From the NCBI RefSeq assembly GCF_901482695.1, contig NZ_LR590484.1, forward strand, positions 5,704,001 through 5,768,000: a stretch of DNA of 64,000 nt, in the 5' to 3' direction. Every line of letters starts with the position of its first letter. The stretch's first letter is position 1. The notes under the pieces are model-generated. The model made no database searches, was not told the DNA's origin, and saw only the letters and a list, made by a program, of their open reading frames with translations. Source of the DNA: Sphingobacterium thalpophilum (GTDB lineage Bacteria; Bacteroidota; Bacteroidia; Sphingobacteriales; Sphingobacteriaceae). This document shows positions 34,955-43,386 of the stretch, piece by piece. Both the position numbers and the translations under genes were made by a program.

Positions 34955-34984
34955 CAAATATAGTCAGAATTCGTTTTTTTACAA
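34955..34984 (-). promoter_or_regulatory. Promoter of tRNA-Arg copy 1
   Basis: TTG, a 19-bp spacer and TATATTTG on the minus strand. Directly downstream is GCGTCACCAAAA, which recurs with one change upstream of copy 3. Confidence 0.6.
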
Positions 34985-35032
34985 ATTTTTTTTCAAAAAG
35001 AGGCAGGCCATTCACCTATCGCCTCTGTTATT

Positions 35033-35059
35033 AAAAAAGCCAATCCTATTGATTGGCTT
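35033..35059 (-). terminator. Terminator after tRNA-Arg copies 3 and 2
   Basis: On the minus strand AAGCCAATC and GATTGGCTT form a 9-bp stem with a 5-nt loop and a T-run. Confidence 0.85.
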
Positions 35060-35066
35060 CCAGTCG

Positions 35067-35140
35067 TGCACTCCAAGGGAGTCGAACCCCTAACCTTCTG
35101 ATCCGTAGTCAGATGCTCTATCCAATTGAGCTAGGAGTGC
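35067..35140 (-). tRNA. tRNA-Arg(ACG), copy 2
   Basis: The 74-nt gene is nearly identical to copy 1, with the acceptor changed to GCACTCC/GGAGTGC (a compensated pair change). Anticodon loop CTACGGA, anticodon ACG. Confidence 0.97.
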
Positions 35141-35172
35141 CTTCATTAAACAGCTAGAAAAAGCTGTTACTG

Positions 35173-35246
35173 TGCGCTCAAAGGGAGTCGAACCCCTAAC
35201 CTCCTGATCCGTAGTCAGGTGCTCTATCCAATTAAGCTATGAGCGC
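35173..35246 (-). tRNA. tRNA-Arg(ACG), copy 3
   Basis: The 74-nt gene differs from the others in the acceptor end (GCGCTCA/TGAGCGC), D arm (TTAATTGG) and anticodon stem closing pair (CCTGA/TCAGG). Anticodon ACG. It is transcribed first and is separated from copy 2 by 32 nt containing a 7-bp hairpin. Confidence 0.96.
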
Positions 35247-35421
35247 TGGGCAACCAAAAATGAACCTGTATGTGTTCCGATTTTGGTGATGCAAATATCG
35301 ATATATTTATCGATTTAACAAACATTTTTTCTCTTTTTTAAACTTTATGAAACTACATTTCGTTTATCTCACTGATAATATTATATTTAAAATATCAACT
35401 TTTTTTTTCAGACACTGACAA

Positions 35422-36264
35422 ATGTTATTATTCATGAGCAAAAGAGAATTAAAACTTAGTAAAATCCGCATCGGAGACATCAGTATCTCTTATTATATCC
35501 GCCCCAGCAAATCTTATCCCGCGCCGAGAACCGTTCTCTTTATCCACGGTTTCCCATTTAATAAAAATACCTGGAAGCAACAATTATTGGATCTCGACGA
35601 AGAGTATACCGGGATTGCGATCGATGTCAGAGGCCATGGACTTAGCACAAACGGTCATGGTTTCTTTTCCGTTGACGTGTTTGCCAAAGACCTAGTGGAG
35701 TTTATTCGAAAACTCGACCTGAATCATGTGGTCTTGTGCGGCATTTCAATGGGGGGATATATTGCCCTGCGGGCATACGAATTGATCGGACAGCAGCTTT
35801 CAGGGCTTATTCTATGCGACACTAACTCATTGGCTGATGACAACAAAGCCAAACAAAAGCGTTTTGACTCCATTCAGGCATTACTCAAATATGGACGAAG
35901 ACCATTTGCAATCGGTTTTACGGAGAACGTATTTTATGAGAAAACGATTCGGGAAAACCCGGAGGCCGTGGAATTGATCAAAAGCTGTATCCGCAGAAAC
36001 GAACTTGCCAGCATCTGTTCTACACAACTGGCGCTGGCCTCACGGACAGACACGACGCATTCGCTCAGAACGATTATTATCCCCACATTGGTTATCAAAG
36101 GGAAGTACGACAAACTAATGAGCGAAGAACAGACGAATGTCCTCATTGAGAACATTCCTGACGTACGTTTCATGGAATTTGAAGAATCAGGTCATCTACC
36201 AAATCTCGAAGAACCTGAAAAGTTCAGTGCTGTATTGAATGAATTTCTCCGCAGCTTACCTTAA
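35422..36264 (+). CDS. Alpha/beta hydrolase
   Basis: The 280-aa protein has the alpha/beta-hydrolase fold: oxyanion region FIHGFPFNKNTW, DVRGHGLS, nucleophile elbow CGISMGGYIA, a late acid (KGKYDKLM) and catalytic His in ESGHLPNLEEP. The substrate is unknown; the sequence is closest in style to haloperoxidase/3-oxoadipate enol-lactonase-like hydrolases. An alternative start is the ATG at 35434 (MSKRELKL). It is a single gene facing the PUR-fold gene. Confidence 0.85.
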   Translation: MLLFMSKRELKLSKIRIGDISISYYIRPSKSYPAPRTVLFIHGFPFNKNTWKQQLLDLDEEYTGIAIDVRGHGLSTNGHGFFSVDVFAKDLVEFIRKLDLNHVVLCGISMGGYIALRAYELIGQQLSGLILCDTNSLADDNKAKQKRFDSIQALLKYGRRPFAIGFTENVFYEKTIRENPEAVELIKSCIRRNELASICSTQLALASRTDTTHSLRTIIIPTLVIKGKYDKLMSEEQTNVLIENIPDVRFMEFEESGHLPNLEEPEKFSAVLNEFLRSLP

Positions 36265-36313
36265 GCTCCCCAACGGCAGTCTAAATATAAGGAGGCGATG
36301 CACCGATACATTC

Positions 36314-36336
36314 AAAAAAAGCCACGGCAGTGGCTT
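36314..36336 (-). terminator. Terminator of the PUR-fold gene
   Basis: On the minus strand AAGCCAC-TGCC-GTGGCTT is followed by a T-run. It sits between convergent genes. Confidence 0.75.
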
Positions 36337-36374
36337 AATTTCTTTTTTTCATCGATATTTCATTCCATTTCCGA

Positions 36375-36710
36375 TTAGAACGAAAAATCATCTTTTGAGC
36401 GAACATCAGCTTCCTCAGCGAACGCATCGTCAAAATTAGGCTCATAACGTTTTTCGATTACTTCCTGATTAGACTTTATATAATTCACTACGTCCGTCAA
36501 ACCTTCAGCAAACTTTTCAAAATCTTCTTTATATAAGAAAATCTTATGCTTAATAAACTGGCCATCCTCAAAGCGTTTCTTGCTTTCTGTGATAGTAATG
36601 TAGTAATCGTTCGATCGAGTTGCTTTTACATCAAAAAAATAAGTACGCTTGCCTGCTCTCACCTTTTTTGAAAAAACCTCTTCACGCTCTTTGTTTTCAA
36701 AATCTCCCAT
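36375..36710 (-). CDS. DUF3276 PUR-fold nucleic-acid-binding protein
   Basis: The 111-aa protein matches the bacterial PUR-alpha family (DUF3276): VRAGKRTYFFDVKATRSNDYY followed by ITITESKKRF and IFLYKEDFEKFAEGL, a single beta-beta-beta-beta-alpha PUR repeat (about 15-80), and an acidic tail. Related Bacteroidota/Spirochaete proteins bind single-stranded RNA or DNA. It is a single gene. Confidence 0.88.
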   Translation of the reverse strand: MGDFENKEREEVFSKKVRAGKRTYFFDVKATRSNDYYITITESKKRFEDGQFIKHKIFLYKEDFEKFAEGLTDVVNYIKSNQEVIEKRYEPNFDDAFAEEADVRSKDDFSF

Positions 36711-36944
36711 TGGTTGTTATTTAAGTTTAAAGTAATCTTAATCTTTGATAAATATATAATAATTCATTTTAATCCACCAAATAATATTAAAAAAAAAGAG
36801 AATAACTCGTAAAATTGATAGATTTGATCAGCCCTGTCCGGATAAAAATTAAACAACAAAGTTTTTTACCGACGAAATCAGTACATTTACCGAAAATATA
36901 AGTTGTATTACCTAAAGCGAATATGTACCGTTTATTTGTGTCTC

Positions 36945-36952
36945 TATCTTTG
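36945..36952 (+). promoter_or_regulatory. -7 box of the LiaF-like/LytS/LytTR operon
   Basis: TATCTTTG lies 21 nt before the ATG at 36974. Confidence 0.6.
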
Positions 36953-36973
36953 AGTCATAAATAGTAAAACATT

Positions 36974-37855
36974 ATGGAAAAAGAACCTATCATACCGAAC
37001 AGCAACAACAGCCGCAACATCGTGGGAGCGATTGTGATCATCATAGGTATATTCTTATTATTGAATAACCTTCACTTAGGAGACTGGTTTCCGAGCTGGC
37101 TGTTTGGCTGGCAGATGATCCTGATCATTATTGGCCTGGTCATTGGCATCAACTCTCAATTTCAGAAAAAATCGGCTATCATCCTGCTCATCATTGGCGG
37201 AGCCAGCCTTATTTCGAGGATGATGCGGACGGATTTTGGTTCGGTCACGGTCCCGATCATTATTATTTCTCTGGGGATTTATTTTATTATGAGCAAACGG
37301 AAGCCACCTGTAATTCCGCCGAGTTATCCGAATCCGCCTCAAGACAATTACGATTGGGACAAGCGCGTCCGTATTCCGGATGAAGGTGCTACAGAGCCAA
37401 GAACTGACACATCTGAATCAAAGCCTTTTAATGAACGATATGGATCCAGCCCACAAGCCTCGCCCGACGCGCAGGCTTTTGGCGGCAATAGCAATAGCTC
37501 CTTTCATCAATCTTTTGAGGACAACCTCAACCTGAACAGCATCTTTGCCGGACAGAAGAAAGTGATCTATTCGAAGCAATTCAGAGGCGGCAATCTGACC
37601 AATGTATTTGGCAGCATTGAGCTGGACCTCACCAAAGCCGACATTCAGCAGCCTATTGTCATTGATACCTTTCAATTATTCGGTAGTGCGCGAATTATTA
37701 TTCCTCCACACTGGACAGTCGTCAGCAATGTTGCTTCTATATTGGGTTCGGTCGATGATCGCCGATTTCAGACGATATATAATCCCGACGCGGACAAAAA
37801 GATTTATATCACGGGTACCTGTATATTGGGTAGCCTAACGATCAAAAATGCTTAA
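36974..37855 (+). CDS. LiaF-like (YvqF) membrane protein
   Basis: The 293-aa protein has four N-terminal membrane helices (about 15-110: IVGAIVIIIGIFLLL, MILIIIGLVIG, AIILLIIGGASLI, VPIIIISLGIYFIM), a Pro-rich and polar linker (115-190), and a C-terminal beta domain (195-293). The last domain, with VFGSIELDLTKADI and LFGSARIIIPPHW, is the LiaF-type cell-envelope stress repeat. In Firmicutes LiaF restrains a histidine kinase. Here it is the first gene of an operon with a LytS-type kinase (3-nt gap) and LytTR regulator, which supports a similar sensor role. Confidence 0.85.
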   Translation: MEKEPIIPNSNNSRNIVGAIVIIIGIFLLLNNLHLGDWFPSWLFGWQMILIIIGLVIGINSQFQKKSAIILLIIGGASLISRMMRTDFGSVTVPIIIISLGIYFIMSKRKPPVIPPSYPNPPQDNYDWDKRVRIPDEGATEPRTDTSESKPFNERYGSSPQASPDAQAFGGNSNSSFHQSFEDNLNLNSIFAGQKKVIYSKQFRGGNLTNVFGSIELDLTKADIQQPIVIDTFQLFGSARIIIPPHWTVVSNVASILGSVDDRRFQTIYNPDADKKIYITGTCILGSLTIKNA

Positions 37856-37858
37856 TAC

Positions 37859-38905
37859 ATGAAAAACAAACTCTCTTTCAGTATTAAAGGTCGATTAATA
37901 GGTATTATTTGCATATCCGTATTTATCGGATATCTGGCGTTGCAGTATTTGCTCATGCTACGCTCAGGCTTTGACGCACAACTGGCATTTAAAGACGCGC
38001 TGATCAATAGCGGGGTGATGATGTTCTGCTGCTATGGTATGTCGTCAGCGCTAAACTTCTATACCCCGCAACCCCGCGAAATATGGAAAGTTCTGATTAT
38101 TGGTCTGGTCATGGCAGCAATCAGTACCCTATTAAGCCGTTTTTTGATGAGTTACCTGATCCAGTCCAATTTCATCGCATTGCTGGACTTGACATTACCT
38201 TATCGGGCGCTGGTCAATTTCCTGATTTTAACCTCTGTTGCCATTATCAATATTGTTTGGAATATCCAGGAGGATAATATTAATAACATGAAGCGGAAGC
38301 AAGAGTCCGAAAATCTGCTGCGTGAAGCTGAGTTATACAATTTACGCCAACAGCTGCAACCCCACTTTTTGTTCAACAGCCTAAACTCCATCATTGCGCT
38401 AATCGGGTCCAACCCGGACGAGGCGCGTAACATGACATTCCAGCTTTCGGACTTCCTTCGCGGCACGCTGAGGAAAGAAAATAACCAGATCATTTCCCTG
38501 GAAGAAGAGCTCGATCATTTGCAACTTTACCTAGATATAGAAAAGGTACGTTTTGGCCACCGTCTCAACACGAGCATATCCTCCGCGGAGGATATATTCA
38601 GCTACAGACTACCCGCGATGATCATTCAGCCCCTGGTAGAAAACGCCATAAAACATGGGCTTTATAACGTCACCGATCAAGTCGACATCCAGATCAAGTG
38701 CATGGCAAACGAGGGACAACTCCTCATTCAGATCAGCAATCCTTTTGATGTGGAAGAACAATCAAAACCAAAAAAAGGCACCGGATTTGGCCTTTCTAGC
38801 ATCCAGCGCCGTTTATATCTGCTATACGGAAGAAATGATCTGCTTGATACGCAGGTCCAGGACAATATATTTACCAGTACCCTAAAAATACCTCAATATG
38901 ATTAA
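37859..38905 (+). CDS. LytS-type sensor histidine kinase
   Basis: The 348-aa protein has four membrane helices (about 12-32, 48-66, 76-100, 115-135), a short coiled linker and a HisKA_7TM-less His_kinase domain with phospho-acceptor His169 in QPHFLFNSLNSI. The ATP-binding domain shows the N box VENAIKHG and the G box GTGFGLSS. It starts 3 nt after the LiaF-like gene and overlaps the response-regulator gene by 8 nt, so it is the cognate kinase. Confidence 0.93.
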   Translation: MKNKLSFSIKGRLIGIICISVFIGYLALQYLLMLRSGFDAQLAFKDALINSGVMMFCCYGMSSALNFYTPQPREIWKVLIIGLVMAAISTLLSRFLMSYLIQSNFIALLDLTLPYRALVNFLILTSVAIINIVWNIQEDNINNMKRKQESENLLREAELYNLRQQLQPHFLFNSLNSIIALIGSNPDEARNMTFQLSDFLRGTLRKENNQIISLEEELDHLQLYLDIEKVRFGHRLNTSISSAEDIFSYRLPAMIIQPLVENAIKHGLYNVTDQVDIQIKCMANEGQLLIQISNPFDVEEQSKPKKGTGFGLSSIQRRLYLLYGRNDLLDTQVQDNIFTSTLKIPQYD

Positions 38906-39638
38906 AGTCGTTATTATCGATGATGAACCATTGGCACGCTCAATTATTGCGGGCTACCTTAAAAGCGAAGCTGATATCAGCATTGTAGCAGAATGCGGAG
39001 ACGGCTTTGAAGGTGTCAAAGCGATTCAGACCCATGAGCCGGATCTAGTTTTCCTGGATGTCCAGATGCCCAAACTGACAGGCTTCGAAATGCTTGAGCT
39101 TGTGGACGACCCACCAGCAATTATCTTCACCACTGCTTTTGATGAATATGCTCTAAAAGCGTTTGAAAAGAGTGCCTTGGATTATCTCCTTAAACCTGTT
39201 TCCCCCGCCCGTTTCAAAAAAGCGCTGGAAAAGTTCAGATCTAGCTACGCCGCACCCGAAAAAAAAGTACAGCCTAATTATGAGGTCCTGTCAGCACAGG
39301 ATGAAACAAAAATAGATCGTATTGTGGTCAAAACGGGCACCCAGATAAAAATTATCCCTATTGATACCGTCAAATACCTTGAATCATACGACGATTATGT
39401 GAAGATCCACACAAAAGATGGGATGTATCTAAAGAACAAGACGATGTCATTTTTTGAAAAATCACTGGACCCCAATCAATTCGTCCGCATTCATCGTTCA
39501 TACATTATCAAGGTAGACCAGCTGGCCAAATTGGAACCGTATGAAAAAGACTCCTATATCGCTGCGTTGATATCCGGAGAGAAGCTTAACATCAGTAAAT
39601 CGGGATATGCCCGGTTAAAACAATTGATTGGCATTTAA
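38898..39638 (+). CDS. LytTR-family response regulator
   Basis: The 246-aa protein has a receiver domain (1-115) with the acidic pair IDDEP, phospho-acceptor Asp54 in VFLDVQMP and conserved Lys in LLKPVS, then a LytTR DNA-binding domain (145-246; VKYLESYDDYVKIHT and FVRIHRSYIIK). It overlaps the kinase gene by 8 nt. Targets are unknown, but the operon and the following secreted serine hydrolase point to the cell envelope. Confidence 0.94.
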   Translation: MIKVVIIDDEPLARSIIAGYLKSEADISIVAECGDGFEGVKAIQTHEPDLVFLDVQMPKLTGFEMLELVDDPPAIIFTTAFDEYALKAFEKSALDYLLKPVSPARFKKALEKFRSSYAAPEKKVQPNYEVLSAQDETKIDRIVVKTGTQIKIIPIDTVKYLESYDDYVKIHTKDGMYLKNKTMSFFEKSLDPNQFVRIHRSYIIKVDQLAKLEPYEKDSYIAALISGEKLNISKSGYARLKQLIGI

Positions 39639-39654
39639 ACATTACGTAGATTTG
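39624..39654 (+). promoter_or_regulatory. Promoter of the secreted serine hydrolase gene
   Basis: TTG (39624-39626), a 20-bp spacer and TAGATTTG (39647-39654). It overlaps the 3' end of the response-regulator gene. The ATG is 15 nt downstream of the box. Confidence 0.65.
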
Positions 39655-39669
39655 TGCCTATCGATAGTT

Positions 39670-41109
39670 ATGAAACATTTTTTTACAACGATATTGCTAG
39701 GCATTACATCTTGTTCATTCGCACAGACAGACCCTGCGGAACAGATCAACAAGGGTATTTATAACAGGTTAGAATTTTTCATTAATTCACAGCTAACAGA
39801 TTCTGCCTACCATCTGGCCAGCGATTCTTTTAGAAAACAATACAGTCAGTCAAGATTTTCGCAGATGCTGCAGGAGCTCTATCCTTTGGGGCGGATACAA
39901 AATTCGGTTATTACCGATTTTAAAAATGATACCGCAACTTACCGTGTAGATTTTGACGACAGATCGTTTGACCTGAAGCTCGCTACAGATTCAACACTTC
40001 AGTTTAACTGGTTAACCTGGAGTCCGGTGGAAGTCGATCAAGAAGAGATTGCGGTCGAAAAACCAAAAGAACCAGTAGTGACTCCCAAAGTGGGCCAAAT
40101 GGAGAATTTTTTCGTGGACTCGGTGGCACATGCTTATTTACAGCAACAAAACACACAGTCATTAGCCGTTGGTGTCGTGACAGGGGGACAATTGAAAACC
40201 TATTTTTATGGAGAAACCATCAAAGGCAGCTCCAGCTTGCCGACTGCCAATACCGTCTACGAAATCGGTTCGTTAAGCAAAGTGTTTACCGCGATCCTCC
40301 TCTCCAATTTGGTGGAAGAAGGTATCGTTACCTTGGATCAGCCTATCTCTCTATTTCTACCCGATTCGCTAAAGAAAAATGAGGACCTGGCGAAAATAAC
40401 GTTTAAAATGCTCGCCAATCATACCTCCGGGTTGCCGCGACTTCCTGAAAACTTGGAAAAAGTAAAAAATTTCAATGCCAGCGACCCCTATAAAAGCTAC
40501 GACCGAAAGGCGCTTTATACCTACTTATCTAGCTTCAAAAACACGAAAGTCGCAGGTGAGGAATATGAATACAGCAACTTGGGATATGCCGTTCTGGGAG
40601 ACATCGTTAGTACAATCTATAAAAAATCTTATGAGCAGCTCGTAAAGGACCTAATATGCACGCCATTGGGCATGAATAATACCTTTCAAGTAATAAATGC
40701 AGCAAACAAAGATACCTTTAAAGTATACAACAAAGATGGTCAGGAAGTACCGATCTGGTCGTTTGACGCGTTCGCTCCGGCCGGTGGGCTAAAATCAACA
40801 GTTGAGGATCTGCTCAAATTTGTCCAGGCGCAGTTTAAGATGCCGCAAACCACATTGGAAAATGCCATGGCGAACACAAGACTATTTACATTTTTCCTTC
40901 CTCCGGACACGGACCTCGGACTGGCATGGCATATGAATTTATTGGACGATCTTACGTTTTACTGGCACAACGGCGGTACAGCGGGCAGCAGTTCCTACCT
41001 GGCATTATCGCCAGATAAAAAATGCGGTGTCGTTGTATTGTCCAACTCTGCACATGCAGTTGATACCACAGGAAAGGCCATACTTGACTACTTGCTTCAT
41101 CACAAATAG
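39670..41109 (+). CDS. Secreted beta-lactamase-family serine hydrolase with DUF3887-like N-terminal domain
   Basis: The 479-aa protein has a signal peptide (1-19, ending SFAQ), an NTF2/DUF3887-like domain (about 25-125) and a class C beta-lactamase/DD-peptidase-like domain. The latter shows Ser-x-x-Lys in EIGSLSKVFTA, Tyr-Ser-Asn in YEYSNLGYAVLG and HNGG in YWHNGGTAGSSS. It may be a peptidoglycan or peptide hydrolase rather than a resistance enzyme. ATG 39670 replaces an upstream TTG that overlaps the LytTR gene and promoter. Its location just after a cell-envelope two-component operon is suggestive. Confidence 0.88.
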   Translation: MKHFFTTILLGITSCSFAQTDPAEQINKGIYNRLEFFINSQLTDSAYHLASDSFRKQYSQSRFSQMLQELYPLGRIQNSVITDFKNDTATYRVDFDDRSFDLKLATDSTLQFNWLTWSPVEVDQEEIAVEKPKEPVVTPKVGQMENFFVDSVAHAYLQQQNTQSLAVGVVTGGQLKTYFYGETIKGSSSLPTANTVYEIGSLSKVFTAILLSNLVEEGIVTLDQPISLFLPDSLKKNEDLAKITFKMLANHTSGLPRLPENLEKVKNFNASDPYKSYDRKALYTYLSSFKNTKVAGEEYEYSNLGYAVLGDIVSTIYKKSYEQLVKDLICTPLGMNNTFQVINAANKDTFKVYNKDGQEVPIWSFDAFAPAGGLKSTVEDLLKFVQAQFKMPQTTLENAMANTRLFTFFLPPDTDLGLAWHMNLLDDLTFYWHNGGTAGSSSYLALSPDKKCGVVVLSNSAHAVDTTGKAILDYLLHHK

Positions 41110-41129
41110 AACATAAATACATTCGAGTA

Positions 41130-41163
41130 GAAAGCCGTATCCAAACAATGATATGGCTTTTAT
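41130..41163 (+). terminator. Terminator after the serine hydrolase gene
   Basis: AAAGCCGTATC and GATATGGCTTT form an 11-bp stem with one G-U pair and an 8-nt loop; a short T-rich tail follows. Confidence 0.7.
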
Positions 41164-41253
41164 TGTTGTCATAAAAACCGCCAACTGTTCAATTTTGCTC
41201 AAGCTTCGAATATTGGCGCTCGACGAACAGCAGACCACGTAACGTATATGCAA

Positions 41254-42228
41254 ATGAAAATATTTATAACAAAACGAATTCCCCAAAAAGGTATAGATTT
41301 ATTAACCGCTGCCGGACATGAGGTCGAGGTACACAGTTCGCCCGAACCGCTATCGGAAACGGCACTGATACAGGCATGCCAGCGAGCGGACTTTGTGCTG
41401 AACGGAGGAATGCAAAAATTCGACAGCCATTTTTTCGCCAGCTGTCCCAATCTCAGAGCTCTTTCCCTCATGAGCGTAGGCTATGACAATGTTGATCTTT
41501 CTGCTGCCACACAGTATAAAGTTCCTGTCAGTAACACGCCGGGTGTATTATCGGGAGCTACTGCAGACCTTGCCTTTCTACTGATATTAGCCGTTTCCAG
41601 AAAAGCCTTTTTCCATCACAAGCGGATTCTTCAAGGCGACTGGAAAGGTTTCGACCCTACAGCACATCTTGGCGTCGAGCTCAATAACAAGACATTGGGC
41701 ATATATGGTCTTGGCCGGATCGGCCTTGAATTGGCCCGAAAGGCAAGAGCGGCTTATAATATGGAGATAATTTATCATAATAGAGGACGGAACCATGAAG
41801 CGGAGCGGGTGCTTGGCGCCCGTTACGTTAACTTTGACGACCTTCTTACCCAGAGTGATGTACTGTCCATCCATGCGGCCCTCACCGCCGAAACGGCCAA
41901 CAGATTTAATCAGGATGCCTTCCGGCGGATGAAAAACACTGCGATCCTGATCAATACGGCACGCGGGGGATTAGTTCATGAAAAGGATCTGGCGGATGCA
42001 TTATATAGCGGACTATTGTGGGGCGCAGGGCTGGATGTGACTAACCCCGAACCTATGAAATCCGATAACCCGCTACTGCAGCTAGAAAATGTATGCATTT
42101 TACCTCATATCGGTTCAGCAACAGTGGAAACGAGAGATAACATGGCCCTCATGGCAGCAAGTAACTTGCTGGCAGCGATTAAAGGTCAACAAATGCCTCA
42201 GATCATCAATCCAGAAGTGTATATATGA
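41254..42228 (+). CDS. D-2-hydroxyacid dehydrogenase
   Basis: The 324-aa protein (from ATG 41254; ATG 41248 is also possible) is a D-isomer-specific 2-hydroxyacid dehydrogenase of the glyoxylate/hydroxypyruvate reductase type. It shows the Rossmann motif GIYGLGRIGLELARKA, the catalytic Arg region NTARGGLVHEKDL, the Glu in DVTNPEP and the His in LPHIGSATVETR. It reduces a 2-oxoacid with NAD(P)H; the substrate is not certain. Its TGA overlaps the ATG of a 50-aa gene. Confidence 0.9.
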   Translation: MKIFITKRIPQKGIDLLTAAGHEVEVHSSPEPLSETALIQACQRADFVLNGGMQKFDSHFFASCPNLRALSLMSVGYDNVDLSAATQYKVPVSNTPGVLSGATADLAFLLILAVSRKAFFHHKRILQGDWKGFDPTAHLGVELNNKTLGIYGLGRIGLELARKARAAYNMEIIYHNRGRNHEAERVLGARYVNFDDLLTQSDVLSIHAALTAETANRFNQDAFRRMKNTAILINTARGGLVHEKDLADALYSGLLWGAGLDVTNPEPMKSDNPLLQLENVCILPHIGSATVETRDNMALMAASNLLAAIKGQQMPQIINPEVYI

Positions 42229-42377
42229 AACAGCGTTTTTTTCGATTCCTGAACCGGGTCAATAAATTCCTGCTTCCCAAATATGGGAAGACAGATCCAA
42301 TAAAATTAAAAAAGTACCAGCAGGCGATTATCGCCTACCGGTACTTTGTTCTTATCCGTGCTTTAGGAGACAGCTAA
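42225..42377 (+). CDS. Small basic 50-aa protein (often mislabelled SsrA-binding protein in Bacteroidota)
   Basis: The ATG overlaps the previous stop (ATGA), so it is translationally coupled. The 50 residues start MKQRFFRFLNRVNKFLLPKY and end with AYRYFVLIRALGDS, with a basic amphipathic N-terminal helix, a LPKYGKTDP turn and a second helix. I recall similar 45-55 aa Bacteroidota proteins carrying an SsrA-binding label without being SmpB; this is from memory. The function is unknown. Its last third contains the mscS terminator hairpin, and its stop codon overlaps the mscS stop on the other strand. Confidence 0.7.
   Translation: MKQRFFRFLNRVNKFLLPKYGKTDPIKLKKYQQAIIAYRYFVLIRALGDS
42306..42347 (-). 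terminator. mscS terminator embedded in the convergent 50-aa gene
   Basis: On the minus strand an outer stem AAAGTACC / GGTACTTT and an inner stem GGCGA / TCGCC are followed by a run of T residues. It lies 27 nt after the mscS stop and wholly inside the opposite coding region. Confidence 0.8.
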
Positions 42378-43240
42378 CTATCTGTTTTTACAGGCCGACC
42401 TTGATCGCTTGCGTTCGAAACGATACTGATCTGCGTCGGATTAGGCGCCACACTGATGTCGTTCCGTTCCAATTCCAGCATGATTTTTTCCTGCATGGAG
42501 TTACGCACAGGCCAATAGTGTTCCCGCTTTGTCCAGGCACGTACGGTCAGCACAATCGAGCTGTTCCCCAACTCTTTCACAAATACCGTGGGCTCGGGAC
42601 TTGTCAGCACATTTTCATTGGCCCGGAGTACCCTAAGTATAATGTCTTTTGCGTCTTTAACATTCTTATCGTAAGAAATGCTAACTGTATATTCAAACAT
42701 CCGCTGCACTATCTTCGTATAATTTTTAATCACCGAATTAGCCAGTGGTCCGTTGGGGCTAAAGATCCGCACACCATCATCACCGATCAAAGTCGAGTAC
42801 AAAATATCAATCCGTTCGACAGTTCCGGAAGTACCATTGGCACTGGATATATAGTCCCCCACCCCAAATGGTCTGAACATCAGGATCAGGACTCCGCCTG
42901 CAAAATTACTAAGGCTTCCCTGAAGTGCCATGCCCACGGCCAGACCAAAGGCAGACAGTGCCGCGATAAAAGAAGTCGTTTGTATTCCGATCTGGCTCGC
43001 CACAGTCAGCAAAAGCATTACCCACATCACGATTTTTACAATACTGGATATAAAGGCCCGGATTGAGGGATCAACATTTCGTTTTTCAAAACGCTTATGT
43101 AACAGACGGTTGACCAAATTAATCACGTATTTACCAATAACCAAAAGTATAATACCCCCGATGATACCAGGTATCGCATCGATCACAACATCCGTTAGAC
43201 GGCCCACTTTCGTTTCCAGATTGTCCAAATTACTTTCCAT
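42374..43240 (-). CDS. MscS-family small-conductance mechanosensitive channel
   Basis: The 288-aa protein has three membrane helices (about 15-40, 60-85, 90-115). The pore helix (ALSAFGLAVGMALQGSLSNFAGGV) is shown in part as FGLAVGMALQGSLSNFAGG, then RPFGVGDYI and the beta domain FSPNGPLANSVIKN. The channel opens under membrane tension. The ATG at 43240 (MESNLDNL) was chosen over 43285 because a near-consensus -7 box (ATAATTTG) lies between them. It ends convergently with the 50-aa gene, the stops overlapping by 3 nt. Confidence 0.93.
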   Translation of the reverse strand: MESNLDNLETKVGRLTDVVIDAIPGIIGGIILLVIGKYVINLVNRLLHKRFEKRNVDPSIRAFISSIVKIVMWVMLLLTVASQIGIQTTSFIAALSAFGLAVGMALQGSLSNFAGGVLILMFRPFGVGDYISSANGTSGTVERIDILYSTLIGDDGVRIFSPNGPLANSVIKNYTKIVQRMFEYTVSISYDKNVKDAKDIILRVLRANENVLTSPEPTVFVKELGNSSIVLTVRAWTKREHYWPVRNSMQEKIMLELERNDISVAPNPTQISIVSNASDQGRPVKTDS

Positions 43241-43374
43241 AATATTCAAATTATTTATCGTTTTTCGAAACAAGTATTGTTCCAAGCTGACAATTTCGCC
43301 TCCAAAATTTTCAAATCATTGAAAAACACCACAAAACATGCTATTACCACCACTTTAATAAAAGGAAAACCAGG

Positions 43375-43382
43375 TATCTTTG
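43375..43382 (+). promoter_or_regulatory. -7 box abutting the AraC-type start codon
   Basis: TATCTTTG ends 4 nt before the ATG at 43387, predicting a leaderless mRNA. Confidence 0.6.
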
Positions 43383-43386
43383 TGAT

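Noticed and set aside
35141..35172. Hairpin between tRNA-Arg copies 2 and 3 as a terminator
   Set aside because: AACAGCT/AGCTGTT lacks a T-run on the transcribed strand; it is more likely a spacer or processing structure.
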